11,470 nucleotides of DNA from an uncultured Clostridia bacterium (GTDB lineage Bacteria > Bacillota > Clostridia > TANB77 > CAG-508), in the NCBI GenBank assembly GCA_944388645.1, contig CALXJO010000025.1:1-11470 (forward strand), given 5' to 3'. The notes below the pieces were generated by a model. It had not been told where the DNA came from, did no database searches, and worked only from the letters and a program-made list of their open reading frames with translations. The position numbers and the translations under genes are program-made. Shown piece after piece: positions 5,482 to 11,470 of the stretch. Every line of letters starts with the position of its first letter. The stretch's first letter is position 1.

Positions 5482-6339
5482 TTATCTTGATAAAAAATTT
5501 GCAATTTTTGCAAAATCTTCTAATTGTAATTTTTCTCCTCTTACATTTGTATCTATTTCTAATTCTTGTAACATTTTTTCTGCTATGGATTTATCTTTTA
5601 CAAAATTGTAATTTACTAATGCATTTACTAAAGTTTTTCTTCTTTGTGAAAAACTTTTTTGTATTAAATTAAATAATAAAGTTTCATTTTTTACATTTAC
5701 CTTGGGAGTCTCTCTTATTTTTAATTTTATAACTTCTGACTCTACTTTTGGACTAGGAATAAATGATTCTTTTGGAACTTTTATTATTTCTTCTGCTTCT
5801 GAATAATATTCTATTGCGTAAGTTATGGCTCCTGCAAGCCTTTCTCCAGTTTTTGAAGTAAGCCTATCTGCCACTTCTTTTTGTACCATTACAATAATTT
5901 CATTAATTCCTAATTTTTTCTCTAATAATTTCATTATAATTGGTGTACTTATATAATATGGTAAATTTGCTACAATTTTTACTTGTTCTATGTTATTTTT
6001 TTGTTTTTTCTCCTGAATTAAAGCTTTTAAATCTACTTTTAATATGTCTTCATTTATTATTTCTAAATTTTCTCTTTCTTTAAATCTATCTGTAATTACA
6101 TTCACCATTTTTTTATCTAATTCAATTGCAATTACATTGTTAGATCTATCTAAAAGTCTATTTGTAAGCACTCCTAGTCCAGGTCCTATTTCAATTACAA
6201 AGTCATTTCTATTTATATTTGCAGACTCTATTATTTTTTGCACAACATTATCATCTATTAAAAAATTTTGACCTAGTTCTTTATTAGCTCTTATCTTATA
6301 CTTTTCCAATATTTGTTTTGTCTCATAAAATACGTCCAT
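5482..6339 (-). CDS. rsmA: 16S rRNA dimethyladenosine transferase RsmA (KsgA)
   Basis: RsmA dimethylates two adjacent adenosines near the 3' end of 16S rRNA during small-subunit maturation, using S-adenosylmethionine. The 285-aa product has the family start ANKELGQNFLID (residues 18-29), the SAM-binding motif VIEIGPGLGVLT (48-59), an acidic residue ending the next strand (IELD, 72-75), the catalytic NLPYYIST motif (125-132), SFIPSPKVES (192-201) and FSQRRKTL (230-237). Length is normal. The frame is open up to 6369, but the first ATG there would overlap the kinase stop codon. The ATG at 6337-6339 has AGGAGG at 6344-6349 and matches the family N-terminus, so it is chosen. The gene starts 13 nt after the ROK kinase and is probably co-transcribed with it. 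Loss of this enzyme gives kasugamycin resistance in other bacteria. Confidence 0.96.
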   Translation of the reverse strand: MDVFYETKQILEKYKIRANKELGQNFLIDDNVVQKIIESANINRNDFVIEIGPGLGVLTNRLLDRSNNVIAIELDKKMVNVITDRFKERENLEIINEDILKVDLKALIQEKKQKNNIEQVKIVANLPYYISTPIIMKLLEKKLGINEIIVMVQKEVADRLTSKTGERLAGAITYAIEYYSEAEEIIKVPKESFIPSPKVESEVIKLKIRETPKVNVKNETLLFNLIQKSFSQRRKTLVNALVNYNFVKDKSIAEKMLQELEIDTNVRGEKLQLEDFAKIANFLSR

Positions 6340-6343
6340 TATT

Positions 6344-6349
6344 CCTCCT
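6344..6349 (-). promoter_or_regulatory. rsmA: Ribosome binding site deciding the rsmA start
   Basis: AGGAGG on the minus strand lies four bases before the ATG at 6337-6339 and would be inside the coding region if the upstream ATG at 6369 were used. It fixes the shorter start. Confidence 0.8.
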
Positions 6350-6352
6350 ATA

Positions 6353-7273
6353 TTATAATAGAGTAGCACCTATTATTCCTGCATCATTACCAGCTTTTGC
6401 TGAAAATATTTGTGGTGGATTTTGTTTATTAAATAAATATGTACCATTATTTATCTTTTCCTTTAGACCTTCAAAAATTAGTTCTTCGTAATGTGACATA
6501 CTTCCGCCTATACTAATAGCTTCTGGTTCTAATATATTAATAATGTTTGATATTCCAAGAGCTAAATTATCTATGTATTCTTCTAATAATTCTTTTACTT
6601 CTTTATTATATATATTATTCTTTATTATAGCAATTAATTCTTTAGCACATATATATCCTGGAACATTTAATATTTCTTGCATTTTACTTTTAAATTTACC
6701 TTTTGAGCAATATGCTTCAAAACAACCTCTATTACCACAATTACAGCTTTCTCCATCTTTTTTTATTACCATATGCCCAAATTCAAAACCAGCATTCCTT
6801 TTTGGTCTTAAAAATTCATTATTTATAAAACCTGCTCCTCCAATTCCAGTTCCTATACATAAAAACACGCAATCTGAAAATTCTTTTAACGAACCAATTT
6901 TTTTCTCTGCTAAAGCTGCACTTTTTCCGTCATTAATTACTTTTATTATTATTTCTTCATTCTTTGATAATTTTTTATTTAATTCTTCTGCTATATTAAA
7001 ATCATCTATTCCTAAATTAACTGCATTTTTTATATGTCCATCTCTTGGACTTCCAGGTGCTGCAATACCTATCTGTTCTATATCTTTCATTTTTAAAGAA
7101 GAATTATCTAATATTTCATTAATACCTTTTGCTATACAGTCTATTATATATTCTTCAACAGTTCCATGTTTTCTTTCACTCATATAGTATGTTCTTTTCT
7201 GCGTAATCTCAAAATTGTCATCAACAAGACCAATTGCAATATGGCTTCCTCCTAAATCTATTCCAACTTTCAT
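6353..7273 (-). CDS. ROK family sugar kinase, probable glucokinase
   Basis: ROK kinases phosphorylate hexoses or amino sugars with ATP in the cytoplasm. The 306-aa protein has the N-terminal phosphate-binding loop GIDLGGSHIAIG (residues 4-15), the catalytic base Asp115 in VINDGKSAA, the second phosphate loop GTGIGGAG (141-148) and the ROK zinc site: His167 in EFGHM followed by CNCGNRGC (177-184). There is no N-terminal helix-turn-helix, so this is an enzyme and not a ROK repressor. Length is typical. Glucose is the most likely substrate, but mannose, fructose or N-acetyl sugars cannot be excluded from motifs. AAAGGAGAG precedes the ATG. It is first in a unit with rsmA (13 nt gap), has its own promoter, and is separated from pilC by a palindromic repeat. 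Confidence 0.92.
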   Translation of the reverse strand: MKVGIDLGGSHIAIGLVDDNFEITQKRTYYMSERKHGTVEEYIIDCIAKGINEILDNSSLKMKDIEQIGIAAPGSPRDGHIKNAVNLGIDDFNIAEELNKKLSKNEEIIIKVINDGKSAALAEKKIGSLKEFSDCVFLCIGTGIGGAGFINNEFLRPKRNAGFEFGHMVIKKDGESCNCGNRGCFEAYCSKGKFKSKMQEILNVPGYICAKELIAIIKNNIYNKEVKELLEEYIDNLALGISNIINILEPEAISIGGSMSHYEELIFEGLKEKINNGTYLFNKQNPPQIFSAKAGNDAGIIGATLL

Positions 7274-7294
7274 TTTTTACTCTCCTTTACACAC

Positions 7295-7323
7295 ATTTTA
7301 CATTATAAATACAAAAACTGCAA
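7295..7323 (-). promoter_or_regulatory. Promoter of the ROK kinase-rsmA unit
   Basis: A -35 TTGCAG (7318-7323) and a -10 TAAAAT (7295-7300) are 17 bases apart, between the family II repeat and the kinase start, giving a leader of about 15-20 nt. A TATAAT within the spacer has no matching -35 box. Confidence 0.55.
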
Positions 7324-7356
7324 TAGATGAACAATAACAAAAAAGATGCTTTGGAG

Positions 7357-7411
7357 ACCTGTCCCCAAAAACACCTAAAAGATGTTTTTGAGAAGTGTCC
7401 CCGAAAACACC
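7357..7411. repeat. 55-bp dispersed repeat, family II, copy B
   Basis: This is collinear with 302-356 over 55 bases (about 44 identical without gaps). The central stem-loop (about 7367-7388) reads AAAACATC-TTTTA-GGTGTTTT on the minus strand, the strand opposite to copy A. The element ends one base from the pilC stop codon (7412-7414). On the minus strand the AT-rich stem followed by T-rich sequence could terminate the pil operon, though weakly. Confidence 0.75.
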
Positions 7412-8764
7412 CTATAATCCCGCTGCTGAGAATAAGAAATTTCCCATATATACTTGTATACAAGGTACTAATACTACTAAAACAACAAATATTAATAAAA
7501 CACCAATTATAGAATATATTACTTGTGGTAATACAGCCATAATATCATCCATTATATTTTTTATATCAACTTCCATATATTCAAGTAGTTTTTCCATCAT
7601 TTCAGATAAATCTGTTTGCATTCCTACTTTTAGCATTTCTGTAATCATTGATGATGATAAACCAGATTTTTCAAATGGTTCAATCCAAGATTTACCATCT
7701 ATTATATTGTTTATAGAAGTTTCTATCATTGCTCTCATAACATTATTGTTAACAACATTTTTACTTACATCTAAAGCATCTTGTATTCTCATTCCATTTT
7801 CTAAATTTAATAACATTGCTCTTATTAATCTTGAAAAATCTAATGCATAAATTAATTTACCAAATATAGGCATTGTGTATTTAAAATGATCAAAATTGTA
7901 TTTTCCTTTAGGTGTACGTATATACAATACAATTAAAAAGGCAACAGCTATTATTATTCCAACTGGTATATACCAATGTGACGCAATCCATTGCAGAGCA
8001 TTTGCAAATGCAATAGTTATTCCAGGTAACCTTTCTTGTGTTCCAACATTTTCATATATGCCTTGTATTGTTGGTATTGTGTATAAGCTTCCTACAAACA
8101 ATAATACTAACAATGCAATAAATTGTATTAAATTTGGTATTATTATTCCCATTATTTTTCTTGTTGTATCTGTATTTGAATCTAAATATTTTACTGCTTG
8201 TCTTAGAGAATCTATAAGTGAACCAGAAAGTTCTCCAACTTTAATCATGTTTGTATATATATATGGAAATACATTTGAATAATATTCCATAGTAGTATAC
8301 ATATAATCTCCTGCTTCTACTCCTGCTAATATATCTTCCAATATTCCTTTAAAAGTTATATTATCTGTACTTTCAATTATTGTTTGTAATGCATATATAT
8401 TATTAAAGTCAGCTTTTTTTAATAAATAAAGGTTTTGTGTAAATACCATTATATCTCTAGTTGTTACTTTTTGTTGTTTTGTTAAAGCAAAATTCATTTT
8501 TTCTGACATTGTTTGTTTTCTTTTTACTTGTCCCTGATTTACAGTAGCAGAATTGGCATCTTGTGTAATTTCATCTATATCAGCGCCATTTTTTCTGCTA
8601 ACAATATTTGATTTCTTTCTTGCATTTCCAACTTGAATTATATCTATTGGTAGCAAGTCTCCATTTTTTAATTTTTTTATTAAATTTTGCTTATTGCTAC
8701 TTTCTACTCTGTTTTTAACAACTACTCCTTCTTTTGTAATTGCTCTATATACATATTCAGGCAT
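7412..8764 (-). CDS. pilC: Type IV pilus inner-membrane platform protein PilC
   Basis: PilC (GspF family) is the polytopic platform on which the PilB and PilT ATPases act to add or remove pilin subunits. The 450-aa protein has a short N-terminal module (MPEYVYRAITKEGVVVKNRV, residues 1-20, to about 46), then two T2SSF domains (about 104-227 and 305-430). Domain 1 has VFPYIYTNMIKVGELSGSL (165-183) and domain 2 has FSRLIRAMLLNLENG (310-324). Membrane segments lie at about 204-230, 261-282 and 411-436. Residues 47-98 are a charged low-complexity linker (Lys, Asn, Gln, Ser) longer than usual, which explains the length over the common 400 aa. Domain 1 reads KKADFNN where families usually have an AG. 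AGGAGG precedes the ATG; pilT ends 21 nt upstream. The gene ends in TAG beside a family II repeat, and no pilin gene follows. Confidence 0.93.
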   Translation of the reverse strand: MPEYVYRAITKEGVVVKNRVESSNKQNLIKKLKNGDLLPIDIIQVGNARKKSNIVSRKNGADIDEITQDANSATVNQGQVKRKQTMSEKMNFALTKQQKVTTRDIMVFTQNLYLLKKADFNNIYALQTIIESTDNITFKGILEDILAGVEAGDYMYTTMEYYSNVFPYIYTNMIKVGELSGSLIDSLRQAVKYLDSNTDTTRKIMGIIIPNLIQFIALLVLLFVGSLYTIPTIQGIYENVGTQERLPGITIAFANALQWIASHWYIPVGIIIAVAFLIVLYIRTPKGKYNFDHFKYTMPIFGKLIYALDFSRLIRAMLLNLENGMRIQDALDVSKNVVNNNVMRAMIETSINNIIDGKSWIEPFEKSGLSSSMITEMLKVGMQTDLSEMMEKLLEYMEVDIKNIMDDIMAVLPQVIYSIIGVLLIFVVLVVLVPCIQVYMGNFLFSAAGL

Positions 8765-8785
8765 TTTAACCTCCTATCATATATT

Positions 8786-9892
8786 TTATTGACACTTGCT
8801 TTTCTTTATTTTTAATTGCATTATTTTTCTATTTAAAATTTCAATATCTTTATCTTTTATTTGTGCTTTTGCTTGCTCTAGTGTTATAATATCTTCAATA
8901 AATAGTTGTGCAATTGAATCTATAAAGCTTATACTGCCATTTCCTAAAGAATTTTGTATTACCTCTTCTAATTCATCCTCGGTAATTTTTTCTTTTCTAA
9001 TTTCCCCAGAAACTGTATCATCTATAACCATGACTTCTGGAATTAATACTAATTTATCTTCTTTACTCTTTATTATTCTTTGAGATATTACAAGCTTAAG
9101 AACTGATGATAATAAAAACTTTATATTCTGCTCGTCTGATTTTTCATAAAAACTTATAATTTTTTCGATTGTGCTGGCACAAGAATTTGTGTTTAATGTT
9201 CCTATAACTAGATGTCCTGCTTCTGCAACTTCTATTGCAGATTCCATTGTTTGCTTATCTTTAATTTCTCCTATAACTAAAACATCACAATCTTCTCTTA
9301 AACTATTATTTATACCAGCTTTATATGTTATAACATCTTGGCCTAATCCTACTTCTTTTTGTACTATGATAGATTTTTTACATTTATGTTTATATTCAAC
9401 TGGACTTTCTAGTGTTACAATCATTTTACTCTGTGTTTCATTTATATAATTTATTAATGCATTAATAGTAGTTGTTTTTCCAGAGTTTGTTTTTCCTGTA
9501 ACTAAAATTAGTCCTTGAGATTCATTTATTGCCTTTTTTACACTCTCAGGAATTCTTAATGTTTCAAGTGATGGTATAGTATTTTTAAATATTCTTAAAG
9601 TAAATATAGGAACTTCATCTGCTTCAGATATATTTATACGTAAAATATACTCTTCATACTCATACGAAAAATCTAATCTTTTAGTTTCTTTGAACTCTTT
9701 GTCTTTATCTAGATTTCCTCTTATAAAATAATCATAAATTTCAAACATATCTTCTTTTGATAGTGTATTAAAATCTTCACACATTTCTAATTCTCTACAT
9801 ACTCTTAAGGTTGGTTTTATTCCTGCTATTAAGTGAATATCTGAAGCCTCTTTTTCTATTGCATTTTTCAATATTCTATCTATATCTACCAT
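8786..9892 (-). CDS. pilT: PilT-like type IV pilus ATPase with altered conserved boxes
   Basis: PilT powers pilus retraction as a cytoplasmic hexamer. The 368-aa protein follows the family throughout: EASDIHLIAGIKPTLRV (residues 15-31), RLDFSYEYEEYILRINI (72-88), Walker A GKTNSGKT (133-140), Walker B DVLVIGEIKD (203-212) and SIAQLFIEDIITLEQA near 326-341. Several near-invariant residues are changed: the usual GPTGSGKS has Asn for the third Gly, the Asp box IEDPIE reads LESPVE (161-166, Glu162 kept, Asp to Ser), the His box GTLHTN reads GTLNTN (231-236, His to Asn) and GEMRD reads GEIKD. ATP binding looks possible, but retraction may be slow, altered or regulatory. It starts 15 nt after pilB, with GGAGG five bases before the ATG. 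A second, more canonical pilT could exist elsewhere in the genome. Confidence 0.88.
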   Translation of the reverse strand: MVDIDRILKNAIEKEASDIHLIAGIKPTLRVCRELEMCEDFNTLSKEDMFEIYDYFIRGNLDKDKEFKETKRLDFSYEYEEYILRINISEADEVPIFTLRIFKNTIPSLETLRIPESVKKAINESQGLILVTGKTNSGKTTTINALINYINETQSKMIVTLESPVEYKHKCKKSIIVQKEVGLGQDVITYKAGINNSLREDCDVLVIGEIKDKQTMESAIEVAEAGHLVIGTLNTNSCASTIEKIISFYEKSDEQNIKFLLSSVLKLVISQRIIKSKEDKLVLIPEVMVIDDTVSGEIRKEKITEDELEEVIQNSLGNGSISFIDSIAQLFIEDIITLEQAKAQIKDKDIEILNRKIMQLKIKKSKCQ

Positions 9893-9907
9893 CTTATCCT
9901 CCGTGTT

Positions 9908-11470
9908 TTAAAAAATTGCTAATTTAGAGTTTAATTCTTTTAATGTTGTATACCCATCAAGAACTTTATTAAGCCCATCTATTACAAGTGGTCTATAACC
10001 TTCTTTTAGAGCTTCTTTTCTTATCTCTAAACTTGATTCTCCTCGTGTAACAAGTTCTTTTATGTCGTCTGACATTTTTAAAATTTCAAATATACCAATT
10101 CTACCATAAAATCCTGTATTATTACATTTTGGACATCCTACTGTATCATACGTATATTTATCTGTAAAATCATATTGTATATTATATTTTTCTCCAATTT
10201 TTCTTATTATATTTTTTTCTTCTTCTGTAAATTCTCTTTTTATTGCACAATCTCTGCACACTCTTCTAACTAATCTTTCAGAAAGTGAAGTTGCCAAAGT
10301 ACTTGCAATATCATAATTAGAGACTCCTATTTTTCTTAATCTTGTTATTACTTCTACACTATCTATTGTGTGTATTGTGGACAAAACATAATGTCCAGTT
10401 TGTCCTGCTTGCATTGCAATTTCTGCTGTTTCTCTATCTCTTATTTCTCCTACCAAAATTATATCTGGGTCTTGCCTTAAAACTGTTCTTAATGAATCTG
10501 AAAAAGATGTTTTATTATCTATTTCAATTTGATTTAATCCTGGTATTCTTATTTCAACTGGATCTTCTATTGTTGTTACATTTATTTCTGGTCTATTTAG
10601 TAAATCTATTATACTATATAAAGTTGTAGTTTTTCCTTCTCCTGTTGGTGCAGCAATAAGCACAATGCTATTTCTTTTATTAAAACATTCTTTAACAAGC
10701 TCTGGATCATTAGGAAATCCTAACTCAAATAATTGTTGTACATCTAAGTTCTTTTTTAATAATCTTAAAACAAATTTTTCACCATAAATATTTCTCTGAG
10801 TTGATACACGGATGTTATAATCTGGATACATTATAATTCTACCATCTTGTGATTCTTGCTTTTCTTGGTGCATATTTGAAATTGCTTTTAGTCTACCTAT
10901 TAATTGAGATTGTTTTTCTTTTTCTAGTGTTACTGCTGTTACCAATTCTCCATCTATTCTATATCTAACTCTAACAGAGTCTTCTAATGGTTCTACATGA
11001 ATATCACTTGATCTTTTCTCCATTGCTGTTTTAATAATAGAATCAACTAGAACTGATATATCAGCATTTATTTTTATATCATCTGAAGATTTCGATTCAA
11101 AAGAAGCTAAAATATCTTGTACTATGCGATTAAAAGTAATGTATTTCTCCATAACTAATCCCTTATTTAGGAATAATAATCTCATAGCTTCAATAGCTCT
11201 TTGATTAGTTGTTTCTGAGAAACAAACTTTTATTTTACCAGATTCAATATCAAAAGGGATTGCTTTATTTGCTTTTGCTATATCTAATGATATGTAGTCT
11301 AAAACATTTATTTTTATATCTTGCAAAGTTAAAAAAATTGATTTTTCCCCTAAAATATCACCTATTGCTTCTATTAAAACATGAGGATCACAAACTTTTA
11401 ATTCGTATAATATATCTCCAAGTTTTTTTGATGGATGTAAACTTTGATAGTCTAATGCTTTATCTATATC
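9908..11470 (-). CDS. pilB: Type IV pilus assembly ATPase PilB (5' end outside the window)
   Basis: PilB (GspE family) hydrolyses ATP in the cytoplasm to extend pili. The frame stays open to the right edge, giving 520 visible residues; a TTG at 11324-11326 is internal. The part upstream of it reads ALDYQSLHPSKKLGDILYEL, a normal start for the N-terminal MshEN/T2SSE_N domain. In visible numbering, further features are SSDIHVEP (154-161), a YRIDGEL arginine-finger region (170-176), Walker A APTGEGKTTT (274-283), Asp box TTIEDPVE (299-306), Walker B IILVGEIRD (337-345), His box TGHYVLSTIHT (358-368), and a four-Cys zinc site with Cys405/408 and Cys446/449 that is typical of PilB/GspE and absent from PilT. 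Walker A starts with Ala in place of Gly. The gene heads the visible pilB-pilT-pilC operon; its promoter is outside the window. Confidence 0.95.
   Translation of the reverse strand, partial: DIDKALDYQSLHPSKKLGDILYELKVCDPHVLIEAIGDILGEKSIFLTLQDIKINVLDYISLDIAKANKAIPFDIESGKIKVCFSETTNQRAIEAMRLLFLNKGLVMEKYITFNRIVQDILASFESKSSDDIKINADISVLVDSIIKTAMEKRSSDIHVEPLEDSVRVRYRIDGELVTAVTLEKEKQSQLIGRLKAISNMHQEKQESQDGRIIMYPDYNIRVSTQRNIYGEKFVLRLLKKNLDVQQLFELGFPNDPELVKECFNKRNSIVLIAAPTGEGKTTTLYSIIDLLNRPEINVTTIEDPVEIRIPGLNQIEIDNKTSFSDSLRTVLRQDPDIILVGEIRDRETAEIAMQAGQTGHYVLSTIHTIDSVEVITRLRKIGVSNYDIASTLATSLSERLVRRVCRDCAIKREFTEEEKNIIRKIGEKYNIQYDFTDKYTYDTVGCPKCNNTGFYGRIGIFEILKMSDDIKELVTRGESSLEIRKEALKEGYRPLVIDGLNKVLDGYTTLKELNSKLAIF

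Noticed and set aside
6340..6369. Longer rsmA start at 6369
   Set aside because: It would overlap the kinase stop codon, encode the Shine-Dalgarno site and add ten residues not matching the family N-terminus.
6543..7187. Plus-strand open frame of 214 codons
   Set aside because: It is wholly antisense to the ROK kinase, whose motifs are unmistakable. Long antisense frames are expected in AT-rich genes where TAA/TAG are rare on the opposite strand, and the translation shows no domain.
7327..7512. Plus-strand open frame of 61 codons over the family II repeat
   Set aside because: Its apparent internal similarity (CPQKH.. and CPRKH..) comes from the repeated TGTCCCC sequence in the palindrome, it runs antisense into pilC, and it has no ribosome binding site.
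11324..11326. TTG as the start of pilB
   Set aside because: The frame stays open for 48 more codons to the window edge and those codons read as a normal GspE/PilB N-terminal domain, so the gene is truncated by the window and this TTG is internal.
1..11470. Recoded TGA (alternative genetic code)
   Set aside because: All family-recognisable proteins are full length under the standard bacterial code; absence of TGA stops among the eleven visible genes fits the AT bias.

Overview
The window is AT-rich (GC clearly below one third by eye). Every gene I can support lies on the minus strand, with strong AGGAGG-type ribosome binding sites, two or three TTG-start candidates and only TAA or TAG stops. 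Together with a Gram-positive sortase, a PdaB-like sporulation deacetylase homologue and a clostridial-style type IV pilus operon, this points to a low-GC Firmicute, most likely class Clostridia. No tRNA, rRNA, CRISPR array or transposase gene was seen.

Layout in the direction of transcription (right to left): (1) pilB (cut by the right edge), pilT and pilC form a tight operon for the type IV pilus assembly ATPase, a retraction-type ATPase and the inner-membrane platform. It ends at 7412 against a 55-bp palindromic repeat. (2) A ROK sugar kinase with its own promoter is followed 13 nt later by rsmA, then a class D-like sortase with a possible internal promoter and an 84-aa two-helix membrane protein. 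This unit ends in a 35-bp GC-rich palindrome that acts as a terminator. (3) metG stands alone, between a good promoter and a second copy of that palindrome. (4) A PdaB-like deacetylase that has lost its metal-binding residues is coupled to an unrecognised 155-aa protein. (5) ssb, encoding a tandem-OB-fold SSB, has its own promoter, a TTG start and a strong hairpin terminator. (6) At the left edge is the first 42 codons of a secreted protein, with a near-consensus extended -10 promoter; it is not part of any long open frame inside the window.

The most notable features are two families of dispersed palindromes: a 35-bp element in three copies (one inverted) and a 55-bp element in two copies whose central stem-loop is inverted between otherwise collinear flanks. 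Both sit at gene ends, in places touching or including the stop codon, and seem to double as terminators. Three proteins depart from their families at conserved residues: the PdaB-like protein lacks the Asp/His metal site, PilT lacks His-box and Asp-box residues, and the SSB lacks the usual acidic-tail tip. I found no clear sign of a wholly new multi-gene system.
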